This document shows positions 40,618 through 40,721 of a stretch of 40,721 bases of DNA, one piece after another. Every line of letters begins with the position of its first letter. Position 1 is the stretch's first letter. The DNA is taken from the NCBI RefSeq assembly GCF_009674535.1, contig NZ_WKJK01000032.1:1-40721 (forward strand), in the 5' to 3' direction. A model generated the notes under the pieces. That model was not told where the DNA came from, made no database searches, and saw only the letters and a list, made by a program, of their open reading frames with translations. Both the position numbers and the translations under genes were made by a program. Origin of the DNA: Duganella guangzhouensis (GTDB lineage: Bacteria; Pseudomonadota; Gammaproteobacteria; Burkholderiales; Burkholderiaceae_D).

Positions 40618-40721
40618 GACCCATTCCAATTGACCCGCCTTCCACTGCCTGGCAAACGCCGCCACGCGGTCGTATGACCCTTCATAGCCGAGTTCTTTCA
40701 GTTCCAGATGGAGCTGCTTCA
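40618..40721 (-). pseudogene. IS21-family IstA-like transposase fragment
   Basis: Read on the minus strand from the right edge, the translation begins KQLHLELKELGYEGSYDRV, followed by AAFARQWKAG. This strongly recalls the LxxELKxLGYxGSYDRVAAFARxW region upstream of the catalytic DDE domain in IS21-type IstA. After about 33 residues the resemblance ends; the frame runs on to 40342 with basic, non-transposase-like sequence. It is therefore either a truncated copy or one interrupted at this point. The family assignment is from memory of the motif. Confidence 0.6.

Larger units (their letters stand above)
38179..40721. mobile_element. Left end of a tRNA-Thr-integrated genomic island (right end outside window)
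   Basis: From the 3' end of tRNA-Thr onwards the content changes to integrase, AlpA-type regulator, gene-poor AT-richer DNA and a transposase remnant. P4-type integrases commonly insert into tRNA 3' ends. The matching direct repeat (attR) should repeat part of the tRNA 3' end beyond 40721, which I cannot see. Confidence 0.8.

Overview
The window (about 40.7 kb, high GC except for two AT-richer patches) looks like the chromosome of an Oxalobacteraceae-type betaproteobacterium (Massilia/Duganella/Janthinobacterium relatives). The reasons are the gene order yebC-purD-hemF-nadD-rsfS-rlmH-maf-rng, a long-form isocitrate lyase, a Tad/Flp pilus locus with several tiny pilins, and long GGGGTC...GACCCC hairpins between convergent genes. 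The genus assignment is inference from family knowledge; no search was run.

Positions 1-9277 hold part of a Tad (tight adherence, Flp) pilus locus. On the minus strand, in transcription order, are a membrane histidine kinase, a LuxR-type response regulator, four Flp-type pilin genes (three of them too short for ordinary ORF calling), the prepilin peptidase CpaA/TadV, a winged-helix AAA ATPase, and CpaB, which runs off the left edge. Divergently on the plus strand are a 52-codon ORF, two TadE-like pseudopilins and a TadG with a VWA domain. Repeated dyads (TGACATTTGTCA and GACAAACGTCA) precede three of the pilins, and hairpin terminators separate most of the pilin units.

Positions 9276-20213 are metabolic and regulatory genes: a secreted protein, a divergent LysR/aldo-keto reductase pair, aceA with a candidate operator, a small AT-rich insertion with two nuclease-fold-like genes, a DUF2809 membrane protein, an IclR regulator divergent from an MHS-type transporter, a LuxR-type regulator, and a multi-domain lipoprotein.

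Positions 20218-27068 are one compact minus-strand housekeeping operon, yebC-purD-hemF-nadD-rsfS-rlmH-maf-rng, with gaps of 20 bp or less. Positions 27299-38007 carry a PhoD-like phosphatase with a large Ala-rich insertion, a RelE/HigB-type toxin-antitoxin pair, an EamA-mgsA-qor-DUF6328 cluster, a DUF4136 lipoprotein, pepN and fbp.

From 38114 a tRNA-Thr(CGT) marks the left end of an integrated element: a P4-type tyrosine integrase, an AlpA-type regulator, and an AT-richer stretch ending in an IS21-like transposase remnant at the right edge. The two points most worth following up are the pilin control region (identical mature pilins, fixed-spacing dyads, a kinase with a degenerate ATP lid, a AAA ATPase coupled to cpaB) and the two near-identical perfect palindromes at 9276-9372 and 33381-33467, each fitted between convergent stop codons.
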